From: CAWIJJ01 sp963836405
Lineage (GTDB): Bacteria; Acidobacteriota; Terriglobia; Bryobacterales; Bryobacteraceae
Direction: 5' to 3'
Length of the DNA stretch: 64,000 bases
Assembly: GCA_963836405.1 (NCBI GenBank)
Contig: CAWIJL010000006.1
Location: forward strand, 348,134-412,133
The notes beneath the pieces were generated by a model. That model was not told where the DNA came from. It was given only the letters and a program-made list of their open reading frames with translations, and made no database searches. Below are positions 9,334 to 18,617 of this stretch, one piece after another (positions within the stretch are counted from its first letter, which is position 1; each line of letters begins with the position of its first letter). The position numbers and the translations under genes are program-made.

Positions 9334-9741
9334 ATGGGGAATTCCAATCAAACCGTGCTGGTGCTGGAAGACGATCCGTCCAGCCGTTTCGTGCTGAATG
9401 CGGTCCTCGATTCGGCCGGCTTCGAAGTGCTGGAGAGTAGCCGCGCAACCGAAGCGATCGAGATCTGCCGCAGCCATCCGGCACCCATTCACCTCCTGCT
9501 CTCCGACGTGGTGCTGCGGGGTGACGGTGGTCCGGAAATCGTCCGCGAACTACAGGCGCTGCAACCCGGGATGGCGATTTTGTTCGTCAGCGGGTACCCG
9601 CTCGAAGTGCTGGAGCACCGCGGGATGCTGGAACCGGAGGACACCGCGGCCACCCGCAGAGGGTTCCTGCAAAAGCCGTTCACGGCGCAATCCCTGCTCG
9701 CGGCGATTCGCGGACTGCTGGGCGCCGGGCCCGCGGAATAG
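9334..9741 (+). CDS. Single-domain response regulator (CheY-like receiver)
   Basis: A 135-residue protein that is only a receiver domain. Acidic residues Glu12-Asp13-Asp14 lie in the VLVLEDD strand. The phospho-acceptor is Asp58 in LLSDVV, the switch region is around Ser86 in FVSGYP, and Lys114 sits in LQKPF. There is no DNA-binding or enzymatic output domain, so it probably acts as a phosphotransfer or protein-binding module. The sequence most resembles receivers attached to hybrid kinases such as the one at 14199-18230, but no cognate kinase is adjacent. It follows the hairpin at 9220-9245 and has its own transcription unit. The end is 6 bp from the convergent M14 peptidase gene. Confidence 0.9.
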   Translation: MGNSNQTVLVLEDDPSSRFVLNAVLDSAGFEVLESSRATEAIEICRSHPAPIHLLLSDVVLRGDGGPEIVRELQALQPGMAILFVSGYPLEVLEHRGMLEPEDTAATRRGFLQKPFTAQSLLAAIRGLLGAGPAE

Positions 9742-9747
9742 CAAGCC

Positions 9748-11583
9748 TTACGGGAGTTTCTCCCAGACCCTCACAATCGGATAGCGGCCCGCGTCGTTTG
9801 GCTGGTACTTCGACTGCTCGTACCACCATTTCAGCCGCGCCCGCGCATCGGCTGCGAACTGCGGATCGGCCGCCAGGCGCGCTTCGAACTGCTTGCGCAG
9901 CACGGGGGATTCGGCCATCATGCGGCGGGCGATGGGTTCGGAGAGGTACTCCCCGATGCCCTCGCCGCCTCCGAAAACCGCATACAGGAATCCCCAGCGC
10001 ATCAGCGAATCGGGCGCCTGCGGTTCCAGCATCGACAGGATCAGGCGCGCGCGCCGCTGCTTCACCGGCACCCACCAGGCTCCGGCCGGAATGGCGATGG
10101 TTTCGTTCACCAATTTCGAATCGAAGCTCACGGCGATGTGCCCCTCGCTGGGCGAAGGCGCATAGCGGACGTTGGTGAAGCGGTAGGTTTCGAACTCGCG
10201 CTCGACGCGCTTTGAGGTCCGCTCCATTTCGACGCCGTGCAGTTTTAGAATTTCAGCGATCCCGCTCCACGACGGCGGGATGAGGTACCCGAGCGGCATC
10301 TGCGCCTCGGCGGCCGTGTCGAACTGGTCGTGAATCACGGTGTCGAAATTGTCGGGCTCGGCGGTGTACCGGTTGACGCTCGCTCCCGTCACTTCGCTCT
10401 GGAACGGACCGTTTTTGAGGCCTTTGTAGGATACGGGGCGGGTCCGGTCGCTGAGCTTGCCGGCGAGGTACACAGGGGCGGCCGAGCGGTCGCCGGCGCG
10501 CGCTGCCATCTGCCGGTCCGCCTCGCGGACGGCCAGCCTCAGGGCTTCCGGATCGCGGAGAACAATTTCGATGGCGTGCCGGTTGATGTCGTAAGTGGCC
10601 CAGGCGCGCGTTTTGGCGGCCTTCAGGCTGTGGGTTTCCACCAGCAGCCCGGGGCGGTTCAGCGCCGCGGTATACAGGTGCGAATAGCGCGGTGAGAAGA
10701 CCTCGGAGAAGAACTCGCGCTTGCCGCCCGCGTTGCGCATCATGCCGTAGGGCGCCACCAGGTGGCCGTCGGCGACCATGCGCTTTTCGAGCTCCGGCAC
10801 GAAAAGGTCGCGCACCCAGCCGCGGACCGGTTCGGCGATGTCGTCGTTGCGCGCCATGTCCCAGGTGACGTCGTACTGGAAATCGGCGCCGTCGGTGACG
10901 TGGTTATCGATGAAGAAGTCCGGGTTCCAGGCATGGAAGAGGCGCAGCCAGGCGCGCATTTCCGGGGTGTCGGCCTTGATGTAATCGCGGTTGAGGTTGA
11001 GCCGCTGCGCGTTGGCGCGCAGCCCGGTGGTGTTGGGGCCGTTCTGGCTGGGCCGGTGATAGGGGCTGAGGTGCTCGTGGCCGTCCACATTGAATACCGG
11101 GACGATCACGAAGATGGCGCGGTCGAGCCAGGCGGCATAGCGGCGGCTGACGGTCATGTCGCGCACGAGCATGAGCGAGGTATCCTTGCCTTCGATTTCG
11201 CCCGAGTGGATGCCGCTCTGGATGAAGACGACCGCCTTGCCGGTGCGCGCGGCCGCCTCGGGGGTGAACGCGCGATCCTTCGAAACCACCAGCGCGATCA
11301 TGGTGCGGCCTTCCGGCGTGACGCCGATGTTCAGCGCTTTGACGAAGCGCGAAGCCTGTTCGAGCCGGTGCGCGATCTCCACGGTTTCGGCATACGGGCC
11401 GGTTTGGTTCCATTCCGTGCGTTCGCCGGTGGTCAGCAGTTCCCGCGGCGAATCCCTGGTGCTGGCGGCCAAGGACGGCGCCGTCTTGCCGGCCGCCGGT
11501 TCGAAAGCCGAATGCGGCGCGATCGGGTCCTGGGCGAGGCAGCTCCAGACGGCGGCGAAAAACAGCAACGGGCGGCGATCCAT
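9748..11583 (-). CDS. M14 family zinc carboxypeptidase, exported
   Basis: A 611-residue metallopeptidase with a signal peptide (about 1-17, ending SCLAQ). The M14 fold is shown by the zinc-ligand motif His126-Ser-Gly-Glu129 in SGIHSGEIEG. The substrate-binding region GLRANAQRLNLNRDY follows, and the third zinc ligand is probably the His in FFIDNHVTDGAD. A C-terminal region of about 200 residues beyond the catalytic domain is beta-rich and of unknown role, as in other long acidobacterial M14 proteins. The substrate cannot be named; family members remove C-terminal residues from peptides. A TAGCAT box on the minus strand (11591-11596) lies 7 bases before the start codon with no Shine-Dalgarno, so it is probably leaderless. 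It is divergent from the small gene at 11659. Confidence 0.9.
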   Translation of the reverse strand: MDRRPLLFFAAVWSCLAQDPIAPHSAFEPAAGKTAPSLAASTRDSPRELLTTGERTEWNQTGPYAETVEIAHRLEQASRFVKALNIGVTPEGRTMIALVVSKDRAFTPEAAARTGKAVVFIQSGIHSGEIEGKDTSLMLVRDMTVSRRYAAWLDRAIFVIVPVFNVDGHEHLSPYHRPSQNGPNTTGLRANAQRLNLNRDYIKADTPEMRAWLRLFHAWNPDFFIDNHVTDGADFQYDVTWDMARNDDIAEPVRGWVRDLFVPELEKRMVADGHLVAPYGMMRNAGGKREFFSEVFSPRYSHLYTAALNRPGLLVETHSLKAAKTRAWATYDINRHAIEIVLRDPEALRLAVREADRQMAARAGDRSAAPVYLAGKLSDRTRPVSYKGLKNGPFQSEVTGASVNRYTAEPDNFDTVIHDQFDTAAEAQMPLGYLIPPSWSGIAEILKLHGVEMERTSKRVEREFETYRFTNVRYAPSPSEGHIAVSFDSKLVNETIAIPAGAWWVPVKQRRARLILSMLEPQAPDSLMRWGFLYAVFGGGEGIGEYLSEPIARRMMAESPVLRKQFEARLAADPQFAADARARLKWWYEQSKYQPNDAGRYPIVRVWEKLP

Positions 11584-11646
11584 GGGTTTGATGCTAACGC
11601 GCCGCGCCGCTTATGTCTAAAGCCCGGGATGTTTTCGGACGATTTG

Positions 11647-11652
11647 TAGAAT
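11647..11652 (+). promoter_or_regulatory. -10 box (TAGAAT) ahead of the small gene at 11659
   Basis: TAGAAT lies 6 bases before GTG 11659 but directly touches the in-frame GTG at 11653. This spacing favours 11659 as the leaderless start. Confidence 0.4.
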
Positions 11653-11658
11653 GTGACA

Positions 11659-11937
11659 GTGAAAGAGGAATTGATCCGGGAGGCGCTGTTCCGCAGCGCT
11701 CCCGGCGATCTGGAAAGAATTCTGACGGCGATCGAAGGCTACCGGACCTGCGTCATCACCGCGGAACGGCTGCGCCGTTCGCCGGAACTCGAGGAGCAAA
11801 GGATCCAGGCGCTGGAGTGTGCCGGCTATTGCGAGTCCACGCTGCGCGAATTCGTGGAAACGGGCCAGCTGCCGAAATCCGAGTCCCTCTATCCGGAATT
11901 CGTCAGCTCGCATTTGCGATTATCGTTGCGCTGGTGA
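11659..11937 (+). CDS. Hypothetical small protein
   Basis: A protein of 92 residues (94 if the GTG at 11653 is used). I do not recognise a family. It is predicted mostly helical, charged and soluble, with no signal peptide or membrane segment. The start GTG 11659 was chosen because a TAGAAT box sits 6 bases upstream, which would leave 11653 untranscribed. Its codon use matches the neighbours (GC-rich third positions), which supports real coding. It is divergent from the M14 peptidase gene and convergent with the equally small minus-strand gene at 11961-12299, with a hairpin between them. No function can be inferred. Confidence 0.55.
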   Translation: MKEELIREALFRSAPGDLERILTAIEGYRTCVITAERLRRSPELEEQRIQALECAGYCESTLREFVETGQLPKSESLYPEFVSSHLRLSLRW

Positions 11938-11946
11938 CAGTGAGAG

Positions 11947-11961
11947 GCCCGCGATGCGGGC
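11947..11961. terminator. Hairpin between two convergent small genes
   Basis: GCCCGC (11947-11952) pairs with GCGGGC (11956-11961) around a 3-base GAT loop. It lies exactly between two convergent stop codons, so it may serve both directions. There is no clear U-tract. Confidence 0.45.
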
Positions 11962-12299
11962 TAGATGAACGGGTGGGCGGATCCGGCAGCGGCTTTACGG
12001 GGGAGTGCCGGTGCCGGTTCGGCGGCATCATTCTCGCCGGCGAGCAACAGATGAATCAGGCGGGCGGCCAGTTCCGGCGGACAAATGCAATCCGCCTCGG
12101 TGACTTCCCGGGCGCGGGCGGGGCTCTCCCAGGCGAACTCGACCTGCACCGCTTCGCAGTCGTCGGTAATCCAGAATCCGTTTCTGCGGACGAGGTCGGT
12201 AACGTCGTCCGATCCCTGGATCGCCACGCGCATCGCGCTTGCCGTTCGCGAGAGAAGTACCGCTTCTCTTTGTGTGCCGTCGCTGAATCGGATGAGCAT
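11961..12299 (-). CDS. Hypothetical protein
   Basis: A 112-residue soluble protein opening MLIRFSDGTQREAVLLSRTASAMRV. The first 60 or so residues read like a short beta-barrel repeat (FSDGTQREAVLLSR, then MRVAIQGSDD). The C-terminus is Ala/Pro-rich and likely disordered. I cannot assign a family. A purine-rich stretch GGAGAAGAAA (reverse strand, about 12300-12312) precedes the ATG and could be a Shine-Dalgarno site. It is divergent from the tannase gene across a 151-bp gap that contains a 13-bp palindrome. Confidence 0.55.
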   Translation of the reverse strand: MLIRFSDGTQREAVLLSRTASAMRVAIQGSDDVTDLVRRNGFWITDDCEAVQVEFAWESPARAREVTEADCICPPELAARLIHLLLAGENDAAEPAPALPRKAAAGSAHPFI

Positions 12300-12379
12300 T
12301 TTCTTCTCCTTGCATCTGCATCATGCGATATCGGCGAAGACTTCACAAGTCCTTCATGTACCGGGACTTAATGGCCACT

Positions 12380-12392
12380 CGTACAGTGTACG
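12380..12392. promoter_or_regulatory. 13-bp perfect palindrome, possible operator
   Basis: CGTACA-G-TGTACG is a perfect dyad in the divergent gap between the gene at 12299 and the tannase start at 12451. It lies 46 bases upstream of the tannase -10 box, a plausible regulator site. The binding protein is unknown. Confidence 0.35.
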
Positions 12393-12437
12393 TTAACTTT
12401 GGATATGAAACTGGCACTAACCCATCGCGAACGGGGG

Positions 12438-12443
12438 GATAAT
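12438..12443 (+). promoter_or_regulatory. -10 box (GATAAT) for leaderless start of the tannase gene
   Basis: GATAAT ends 7 bases before ATG 12451, with only CGCTGAG between them, so no Shine-Dalgarno fits. Confidence 0.4.
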
Positions 12444-12450
12444 CGCTGAG

Positions 12451-14103
12451 ATGAAGCTGAGCTTGTGGCTACTATTTTTTAATGGCGTGGCAATTTTCGG
12501 CGCCGACTGCACCGCGCGGTCGGTAGCGTCTTTCGCGGTTCCGGGGGTCACGATCGAGGCAGCCGCAGAGGTTCCGGCATCGGCCGCGGCACCCGCCTAC
12601 TGCCGGATCACAGGCACGGTGGTGACCTCCGGCGGCGGCGCGCCCGAGGGCTCCGCGCGCTTCGATGTGCGCCTTCCCGCCACCTGGAACGGCAAATTCT
12701 TTTTCTACGGCGTGGGCGGGCTCGCCGGCTCGATTCCCGCGCAGTACGATTCGGAGGGCGGCTTGGCCCGGGGCTACGCCGTGGCTGTCACGGACGCCGG
12801 GCACCAGGGAGGCAATACGGACGCGCGCTGGGCACTGACGCCTTCGGGCAAGCCCGATACCGCCAAGGTTGTGGATTATTACCACCGCGCGGCCCACAGC
12901 GCCACCGTGGCGGCCAAACAGCTCGTTGAAAAATACTACAACGCCGGTTCCATTCAAAAGGCCTATTTCGGCGGCTGCTCGAATGGCGGCCGGATGGCGC
13001 TTCAGGAAGCGGAGCGCTACCCCGGCGATTACGACGGAATTGTTTCCGGCGCGCCGTTCCTGAGCATTCGCGAGGTGCTGCTGCAGATCAAACTCCAGAA
13101 AGCCTCGGTGGATGCTTCGTATCTTGCGCCGGGCCAAATGCAGGCTATCGACCGCGCAGTCTATGCGAGTTGCGATGCCGTGGATGGGGTCAAAGACGGA
13201 CTTATCGTGGATCCGGGCCGCTGTTCTTTCGATCCGGCAGCGCTGGTCTGCAAGCCGGGGGCGGCTTCCGGCGAATGCCTCTCACGGGAACAGGCCGATT
13301 TCCTGCGGCGGTATATGGAACCGCTGCGCGACAGCCGCGGACGCGCGATCGTTCCCGGCTTCGCCATCACCGACCTTGCCGGGGGCCCGGGCGCCGCCCT
13401 TTGGACCACAGGCATGACCCCGCCGGACCGCAGCAAGCCCGACCTTTGGGCTGCGGGCGCACCGCTGGGATGGCAGTTCGCCAGCCACATCCTGCAATAC
13501 CTGGTGCAGCAGGACGCTGGGTATCAGCCTTTGCGTTTCGACATCAGTCCCCAGGGCACGGTCGCCCCGGAGGCGCTCGCCCTCTTCGACCAGCGCACCG
13601 GGGAAGGGAGCCCGGACAATCCGGCCAAGCTCCTGCCGTTCCTGGCAAAAGGGGGAAAACTGCTCCTGTATCACGGCTGGAGCGACCCGGCGCTGCCTCC
13701 CTACGAGACCGTGCTGTTTTACGAGCGGCTGGCCGCGTTGAAAGGCAATCGGTACCCGGCGCTACAGGAGTCCGCCCGTCTATTCATGGTTCCGGGCATG
13801 CAGCATTGCGGCGGCGGACCCGGCCCGGACCGGTTCGACCTGCTCGGCGCTATTGACGACTGGGTGGCCAAAAAGCAGCCTCCGGACCGGATTTTAGCAA
13901 CCAAATATGCGAACGGGAGTTCGGGAACGGTGGTACGTACCATGCCGCTGTGCAAGTTTCCGGAAATGCCGCGGTACCGGGGCACGGGCGATGTCAACCA
14001 GGCGGAGAACTGGGTCTGTTCGGAGCGGCCCTCGCTGCTCGAGACAGGTCCCAACGGGGTCACTGCGGGCCTGAGCCGCAACGGACGCCCGGAACCCAGA
14101 TAA
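12451..14103 (+). CDS. Tannase/feruloyl esterase family protein, exported
   Basis: A 550-residue secreted esterase that should hydrolyse aromatic esters such as galloyl or feruloyl groups on plant material. A signal peptide covers about residues 1-18 (ending AIFGA). The family signature CS-D-HC is complete: Cys176-Ser177 in GGCSNGG, Asp412 in GWSDPALPP, and His452-Cys453 in MQHCGGGPG; the two cysteines form a disulfide beside the triad in known members. The C-terminal part has further cysteines, in PLCKFPEMPRY and ENWVCSERP. Length and order match full tannase-family proteins. The start ATG 12451 is fixed by the signal peptide and an adjacent -10 box. It forms its own transcription unit, and the hybrid kinase at 14199 follows. 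The exact substrate cannot be told from sequence. Confidence 0.92.
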   Translation: MKLSLWLLFFNGVAIFGADCTARSVASFAVPGVTIEAAAEVPASAAAPAYCRITGTVVTSGGGAPEGSARFDVRLPATWNGKFFFYGVGGLAGSIPAQYDSEGGLARGYAVAVTDAGHQGGNTDARWALTPSGKPDTAKVVDYYHRAAHSATVAAKQLVEKYYNAGSIQKAYFGGCSNGGRMALQEAERYPGDYDGIVSGAPFLSIREVLLQIKLQKASVDASYLAPGQMQAIDRAVYASCDAVDGVKDGLIVDPGRCSFDPAALVCKPGAASGECLSREQADFLRRYMEPLRDSRGRAIVPGFAITDLAGGPGAALWTTGMTPPDRSKPDLWAAGAPLGWQFASHILQYLVQQDAGYQPLRFDISPQGTVAPEALALFDQRTGEGSPDNPAKLLPFLAKGGKLLLYHGWSDPALPPYETVLFYERLAALKGNRYPALQESARLFMVPGMQHCGGGPGPDRFDLLGAIDDWVAKKQPPDRILATKYANGSSGTVVRTMPLCKFPEMPRYRGTGDVNQAENWVCSERPSLLETGPNGVTAGLSRNGRPEPR

Positions 14104-14198
14104 AACGGGCCGAATTACCGTTGTAGAAATTTCTGTGATAATCCTGTGGCGATCCTCCACACTAGATCTACAGGTCTGTTAGTCTGATTAAAGGTACT

Positions 14199-17100
14199 AT
14201 GCTGAGTCAACTCGAGGGGCCAGGAAGCAGGAGGGCGGGGCCGGTTCCGCCTACCCGCAGGCCGTACGAGCTGATCCTTTTGCTCTTCCTTTCCGTGGCC
14301 GCGATCGTTCTGGTGGTCTGGCGGTTCCAGGTGGCGCAGACGGAAGCCGCCCGCCAGCAGGCTGCCAACCAGTTGCTCACCATCGCCGACCTGCGTGTCA
14401 GGCAGATCGCCGACTGGCGCGCCAGCCAGGTGGGACGGGCCGCCTCGATCCAGGCCGATTCATTCAAGATGGCGGCATTCCACGAGTATGTGGCCGGGCG
14501 GCGCACGGAAGCCGACAGGTCCGCGATCTTGCGCTGGATGGAGGCGCTGGCGCGGGGAATGCGCTATGCCGGAATCTCGCTGGTGGACACAAACGGTACC
14601 GTTGTCCTTTCCGTAGGGCGCAAATTCGGCGATGAGGGCCACTTTCGGGAACTCACAGGCGAGGTTCTCCGTGACGGCGGCATCCTTCTGCGCGACATGC
14701 ACAAGGAGTCTTCCGGAATCGTTCACCTCGGTTTGAACATCGCGTTGCGAAGCGACGACGGGAAACCGCCGTTCGGAGCCCTGCTCATCAGCATCGATCC
14801 AAAGGACTACCTGTACCCCACGCTGCAAACCCTGCCGGTACCGAGCCGCAGCGGAGAAACCTTGCTGGTGAAGCGCGACGGAGACGCGGCGGTCTTTCTG
14901 AATTCCCTCCGCCGCAGCCCCGATGCCGCCCTGCGATTGCGAATCCCGTTGACGCGGCGCGACGTTCCGGCGGTACGGGCGGTCCTCGGCGAGGAAGGAG
15001 CGATGGAAGGGCAAGATTATACCGGCACGCCAGTGCTGGCCGAAGCCCGGCAGGTACCCGATTCCAACTGGTTCCTGGTTACCAAGCTCGACACGGATGA
15101 GGTTCTCGGGCCGGCGTTGCGGCAGGCGCGGTTCCTGGGCGGAATGGCGGTCGCTCTGATTGTGGCCAGCCTGATCTGTGTGGCGGCCTTATGGCGCCGG
15201 CAGCAGCTTGGATTCTACCGCGCGCAGTATGAAGCCGAACAACAACGGCGTGCCCTGCACGGCCATTACGACTATCTCACGCGTTTCGCTAACGACATCA
15301 TTCTGCTGATGGATGGCAAGGACCGGATTGTGGAGGTCAATGACCGCGCCGTCAGCACGTACGGCTATTCGCGGGCAGAACTGACCGGCATGCACGCCAC
15401 GGAGTTGATGGAGCCGTCGCTGCGCGGGGCGCATAACGCTCAGCGCAAGCAACTGCTCCAGACGGGCTCGATGGTTTTGGAGACCGTGCACCGCCGGAAA
15501 GACGGCAGCGTTTTCCAGGCCGAATCGAGTGTCCGGTCCATTGTCGTGGAAGACCAGGTATTCTTTCAGAGCATCGTGCGGGACATCAGCGAGCGCAAGG
15601 CGATCATGGAGGAACTGCGGCGGACGGCAGAGACCCTGAGCGCCGTGATCGATGCGTCGCCGGCCGGCATCGTGACCCTGGATCGGGAGCTGACGGTGTC
15701 CACCTGGAATCCCGCGGCTGAATCGATCTTCGGCTGGCCGGCGGCCGAAATGCTGGGCAAGCCGCTTCAGCCCGGAGCCGCAGCGGCCGCGTGTGCCCGC
15801 GCGGTAGCCGGAGAGCGGCTGACGGCCCAGGTGGTGCGCGAGGGGACGAGAGACGGCCGGGAAATTGTGCTCAGCCTGTCCGCCGCCCCGCTCATGGGGC
15901 CAGACGGCAAAACCGCCGGTGTGGTGGCGAGCATCCTCGACATCACACAACAGCAACATGCCGAGGAAGCGCTGGCTGCCAGCGAGGAGCGATTCCGAGC
16001 CGCGTTCGAACAGGCGGCTGTGGGGATGGTGCTTACCGATCTGGACGGGCGCTACCTGCGTGTGAACCAGCGCTACTGCGAAATCACCGGCTACGCGGAG
16101 GCGGAACTACTCAGCATGACCTGGGCGGACGTCACCCACCCCGACGACCTGCCCGCCGGCATCGAATCCGCCGCAGTCCTCATTGGCGGTGCGAAGAGCA
16201 CAGACGCGTTTCAGAAGCGATATCGCCGTAAGGATGGTTCCACCGTTTGGGCCTGGATCACGGTTTCGGTGATGCACGGGCCCGACGGCCGGCCGCTTCA
16301 ATCGGTGGCGGTGGTGGAGGACATATCGGAGCGGCGCCAGGTTCAGGAGGCGCTGCGAGAGAGCGAGGAGCGATTCCGGCTGCTGGTGGAACATGCACCC
16401 GACGGCATCGCGGTGGTTGCCGGGACCACCTTCCGTTACCTGAATCCCGCCGCCCTGCGATTCATGGGCGCAACGAGCATTGTGGAAGTGGCCGGGACCG
16501 ACATCAGCGCGTGGATTCCGCCCGCGCGCGCGGCCGCCGGCCGCACCATCCCGCCGAATGCGGCGATCGACCGGATGGAAGTAAGCTATCTGCGCCGGGA
16601 CGGCACCGAATATCCGGCCGAAGTTTCCGCCGCTCCCATCGAGTGGAACGGAGAGACCGCGCAGCTTTTCTTTTTTCAGGACATCTCCAGCCGGAAACGG
16701 GCGCAGGCGGAACAGGCGCGGCTCGAACAGCAGCTCCTGCAGTCGCAGAAAATGGAGAGCGTGGGGCGGCTGGCGGGGGGCGTGGCCCACGACTTCAACA
16801 ACCTGCTGACGGTAATCAACGGCTACTCGGACATGTTGCTGCAACGTTTCGACCGGAGGGATCCCGCGTATGAGGAGATCGAAGAGATCTGCGCCGCGGG
16901 ACACCGCGCGGCATCGCTGACGCAGCAGCTACTGGCCTTCAGCCGCAAACAGATCGCCGAGCTCAAACCGACGAATCTGAACCAGGTAGTGGAAGACGAC
17001 AGCAAGATGCTGCGCCGCCTGATCAGCGAGGATACGCGCATCGAAACCCGCCTCGCGTCAAGCGTCAGCCCGGTGCTGGCGGACACCAGCCATCTGCACC

Positions 17101-18230
17101 AAGTGCTCATGAACCTTACGCTCAATGCCAGGGACGCCATGCCGGAGGGCGGTGTGGTCACGATCGCCACCTCGGAGGTGCAGGTGGAAGGCGGCGGCGT
17201 GCCCGGCGGGGAGTCGCGGCAGGGTGCCCACGTTTGCCTGTCGGTGCGGGACACGGGGATCGGCATGGATGAGGCTACGCGGGAGAAGGTGTTCGAGCCA
17301 TTCTTTACCACCAAGGCTCCCGGCATGGGCACGGGGCTCGGGCTCTCCACGGTTTATGGCATCGTCAAGCAAAGCGGCGGATGGATCGATGTGGAGAGCC
17401 GGCCGGGCGCAGGCAGCGTGTTCTCGGTGTATCTGCCGGTGGCAGAGCCGGCGCCCGAGGAAGCGAAGGAAGCGAAAGTCGTCCCGGTGGGAACCTGCGG
17501 CGGCGAGACGGTCCTGGTGGTGGAAGACCAGGCCGACGTCCGCAGGCTCGCCGCCGGCATTCTGGCGGGCCGCGGCTATCGCGTCTTCCAGGCTGCCCAC
17601 GGAGAGGAAGCCCTGAAAGTAGCCGCCGGTCTCGGAAAGATCGATCTGCTGCTTACCGATGTGGTGATGCCGGGCATCGCCGGACCGGAACTGGCCCGCC
17701 AGATGCGGTCCCTGATGCCCGAGCTTAAAGTGCTTTTCATTTCCGGCTATACGGCCGACGCCTTTCCCCTCGGCAAGGTGATGGAGGCGAACCTGGCACT
17801 GCTGGCCAAACCGTTCACTCCGGAGGCGCTCTGCGAGAAGGTGCAGCAGGTGTTGTCGGATCCGGGACGCCGTTGCAGGATCCTGATCATCGACGACGAG
17901 GAGCCGGTCCGCCGGGTGCTACGCCACGTGCTGGAGACGGCGGGTTACGAAATCCTGGAGGCGCCGCACGGCAAGGTGGGCACGCGCATGGCTGCCAGCG
18001 AAAAGCTGGACCTGGTGATTACGGATCTGGTGATGCCGGAGCAGGAGGGGATAGAAACCGTGCGTTTCTTCCACGAGCATCATCCAAATCTGCCGGTGAT
18101 CGCCATCTCCGGCGCGCTTCAGGGAGAGTTTTTGAAGCCGGCATCGTTGCTGGGGGCGCACGCCACGCTACGGAAGCCGATCCGTCCGGACGACCTCCTG
18201 AACGAGGTTCGCCGCCTCATCCGCGCGTAG
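14199..18230 (+). CDS. Large hybrid histidine kinase (dCache-like sensor, four PAS, HisKA, ATPase, two receivers)
   Basis: A 1343-residue membrane sensor. A first membrane helix lies at about 24-44, a periplasmic Cache-like domain at about 45-300 and a second helix at about 306-328. Four PAS domains follow (about 355-475, 475-595, 600-720 and 725-840), several closed by the DISER(K/R) linker typical of PAS-to-PAS junctions. The kinase core has His864 in VAHDFNNLL. Two receivers at the C-terminus carry Asp1154 in LLTDVVMPGIAG and Asp1276 in VITDLVMPEQEG, so phosphate can pass through two internal sites. No histidine phosphotransfer domain or output regulator is adjacent. The start has only a weak AAAGG at about 14188-14192 before ATG. 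The Cache-like region suggests an extracytoplasmic small-molecule signal; the ligand is unknown. Confidence 0.93.
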   Translation: MLSQLEGPGSRRAGPVPPTRRPYELILLLFLSVAAIVLVVWRFQVAQTEAARQQAANQLLTIADLRVRQIADWRASQVGRAASIQADSFKMAAFHEYVAGRRTEADRSAILRWMEALARGMRYAGISLVDTNGTVVLSVGRKFGDEGHFRELTGEVLRDGGILLRDMHKESSGIVHLGLNIALRSDDGKPPFGALLISIDPKDYLYPTLQTLPVPSRSGETLLVKRDGDAAVFLNSLRRSPDAALRLRIPLTRRDVPAVRAVLGEEGAMEGQDYTGTPVLAEARQVPDSNWFLVTKLDTDEVLGPALRQARFLGGMAVALIVASLICVAALWRRQQLGFYRAQYEAEQQRRALHGHYDYLTRFANDIILLMDGKDRIVEVNDRAVSTYGYSRAELTGMHATELMEPSLRGAHNAQRKQLLQTGSMVLETVHRRKDGSVFQAESSVRSIVVEDQVFFQSIVRDISERKAIMEELRRTAETLSAVIDASPAGIVTLDRELTVSTWNPAAESIFGWPAAEMLGKPLQPGAAAAACARAVAGERLTAQVVREGTRDGREIVLSLSAAPLMGPDGKTAGVVASILDITQQQHAEEALAASEERFRAAFEQAAVGMVLTDLDGRYLRVNQRYCEITGYAEAELLSMTWADVTHPDDLPAGIESAAVLIGGAKSTDAFQKRYRRKDGSTVWAWITVSVMHGPDGRPLQSVAVVEDISERRQVQEALRESEERFRLLVEHAPDGIAVVAGTTFRYLNPAALRFMGATSIVEVAGTDISAWIPPARAAAGRTIPPNAAIDRMEVSYLRRDGTEYPAEVSAAPIEWNGETAQLFFFQDISSRKRAQAEQARLEQQLLQSQKMESVGRLAGGVAHDFNNLLTVINGYSDMLLQRFDRRDPAYEEIEEICAAGHRAASLTQQLLAFSRKQIAELKPTNLNQVVEDDSKMLRRLISEDTRIETRLASSVSPVLADTSHLHQVLMNLTLNARDAMPEGGVVTIATSEVQVEGGGVPGGESRQGAHVCLSVRDTGIGMDEATREKVFEPFFTTKAPGMGTGLGLSTVYGIVKQSGGWIDVESRPGAGSVFSVYLPVAEPAPEEAKEAKVVPVGTCGGETVLVVEDQADVRRLAAGILAGRGYRVFQAAHGEEALKVAAGLGKIDLLLTDVVMPGIAGPELARQMRSLMPELKVLFISGYTADAFPLGKVMEANLALLAKPFTPEALCEKVQQVLSDPGRRCRILIIDDEEPVRRVLRHVLETAGYEILEAPHGKVGTRMAASEKLDLVITDLVMPEQEGIETVRFFHEHHPNLPVIAISGALQGEFLKPASLLGAHATLRKPIRPDDLLNEVRRLIRA

Positions 18231-18258
18231 CGGGCGGCTCGATGGGGGGTGCGCGACG

Positions 18259-18617
18259 TCTGAAGCGCCGTGCCAGATGCGGCGTCAGGGTGGGCACGAT
18301 GGCGTCCGGCGGGATGGCCCGGGCGTTGGCGGCGCGGGATGCGGAGGGTGCCCCTTGGGGGCGGCGGGATTTACCAAAGACTGCTGGCAGTTGCGCGAAT
18401 ACGCGTTATCCGATTCGTCTGAAGCGCCGTGCCAGCGGGTGGGCACGATGCCGTCCGGCGGATGGCCGGAATGCAGTCTGTCGGAAGCGCAGGCGCGACC
18501 ACGGGCATTGACGGCGTCGGGATGCAGAGGGCCCTTTGAGGGGCGGCGAGATTTACCGAAGACTGCCGGTAGTTGCGCGAATACGCGTTATCGGATTCGT
18601 TTGAAGCGGCGTGCCAG
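18259..18617. repeat. Imperfect tandem copies of the PEP-CTERM gene tail
   Basis: This region has no intact gene. The stop-proximal coding tail of the PEP-CTERM gene recurs: TCTGAAGCGCCGTGCCAG starts at 18259 and 18418, and the true gene has TTTGAAGCGGCGTGCCAG at 18600. Spacings are 159 and 182 bp. A 58-bp block (GGCGGGATTTACC... at 18361-18420) recurs at 18541-18600 with few mismatches. GTGGGCACGATGGCGTCCGG, which encodes part of the stalk, appears at about 18291 and again inside the gene at about 18730. Each copy seems to join the stalk code directly to the arginine-rich tail with the membrane helix deleted. They look like decayed tandem duplications. Confidence 0.7.

Noticed and set aside
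18259..18617. CRISPR array
   Set aside because: The repeats are three imperfect copies of a gene tail with long unequal units; no short regular repeats with unique spacers occur anywhere in the window and no cas gene was seen.
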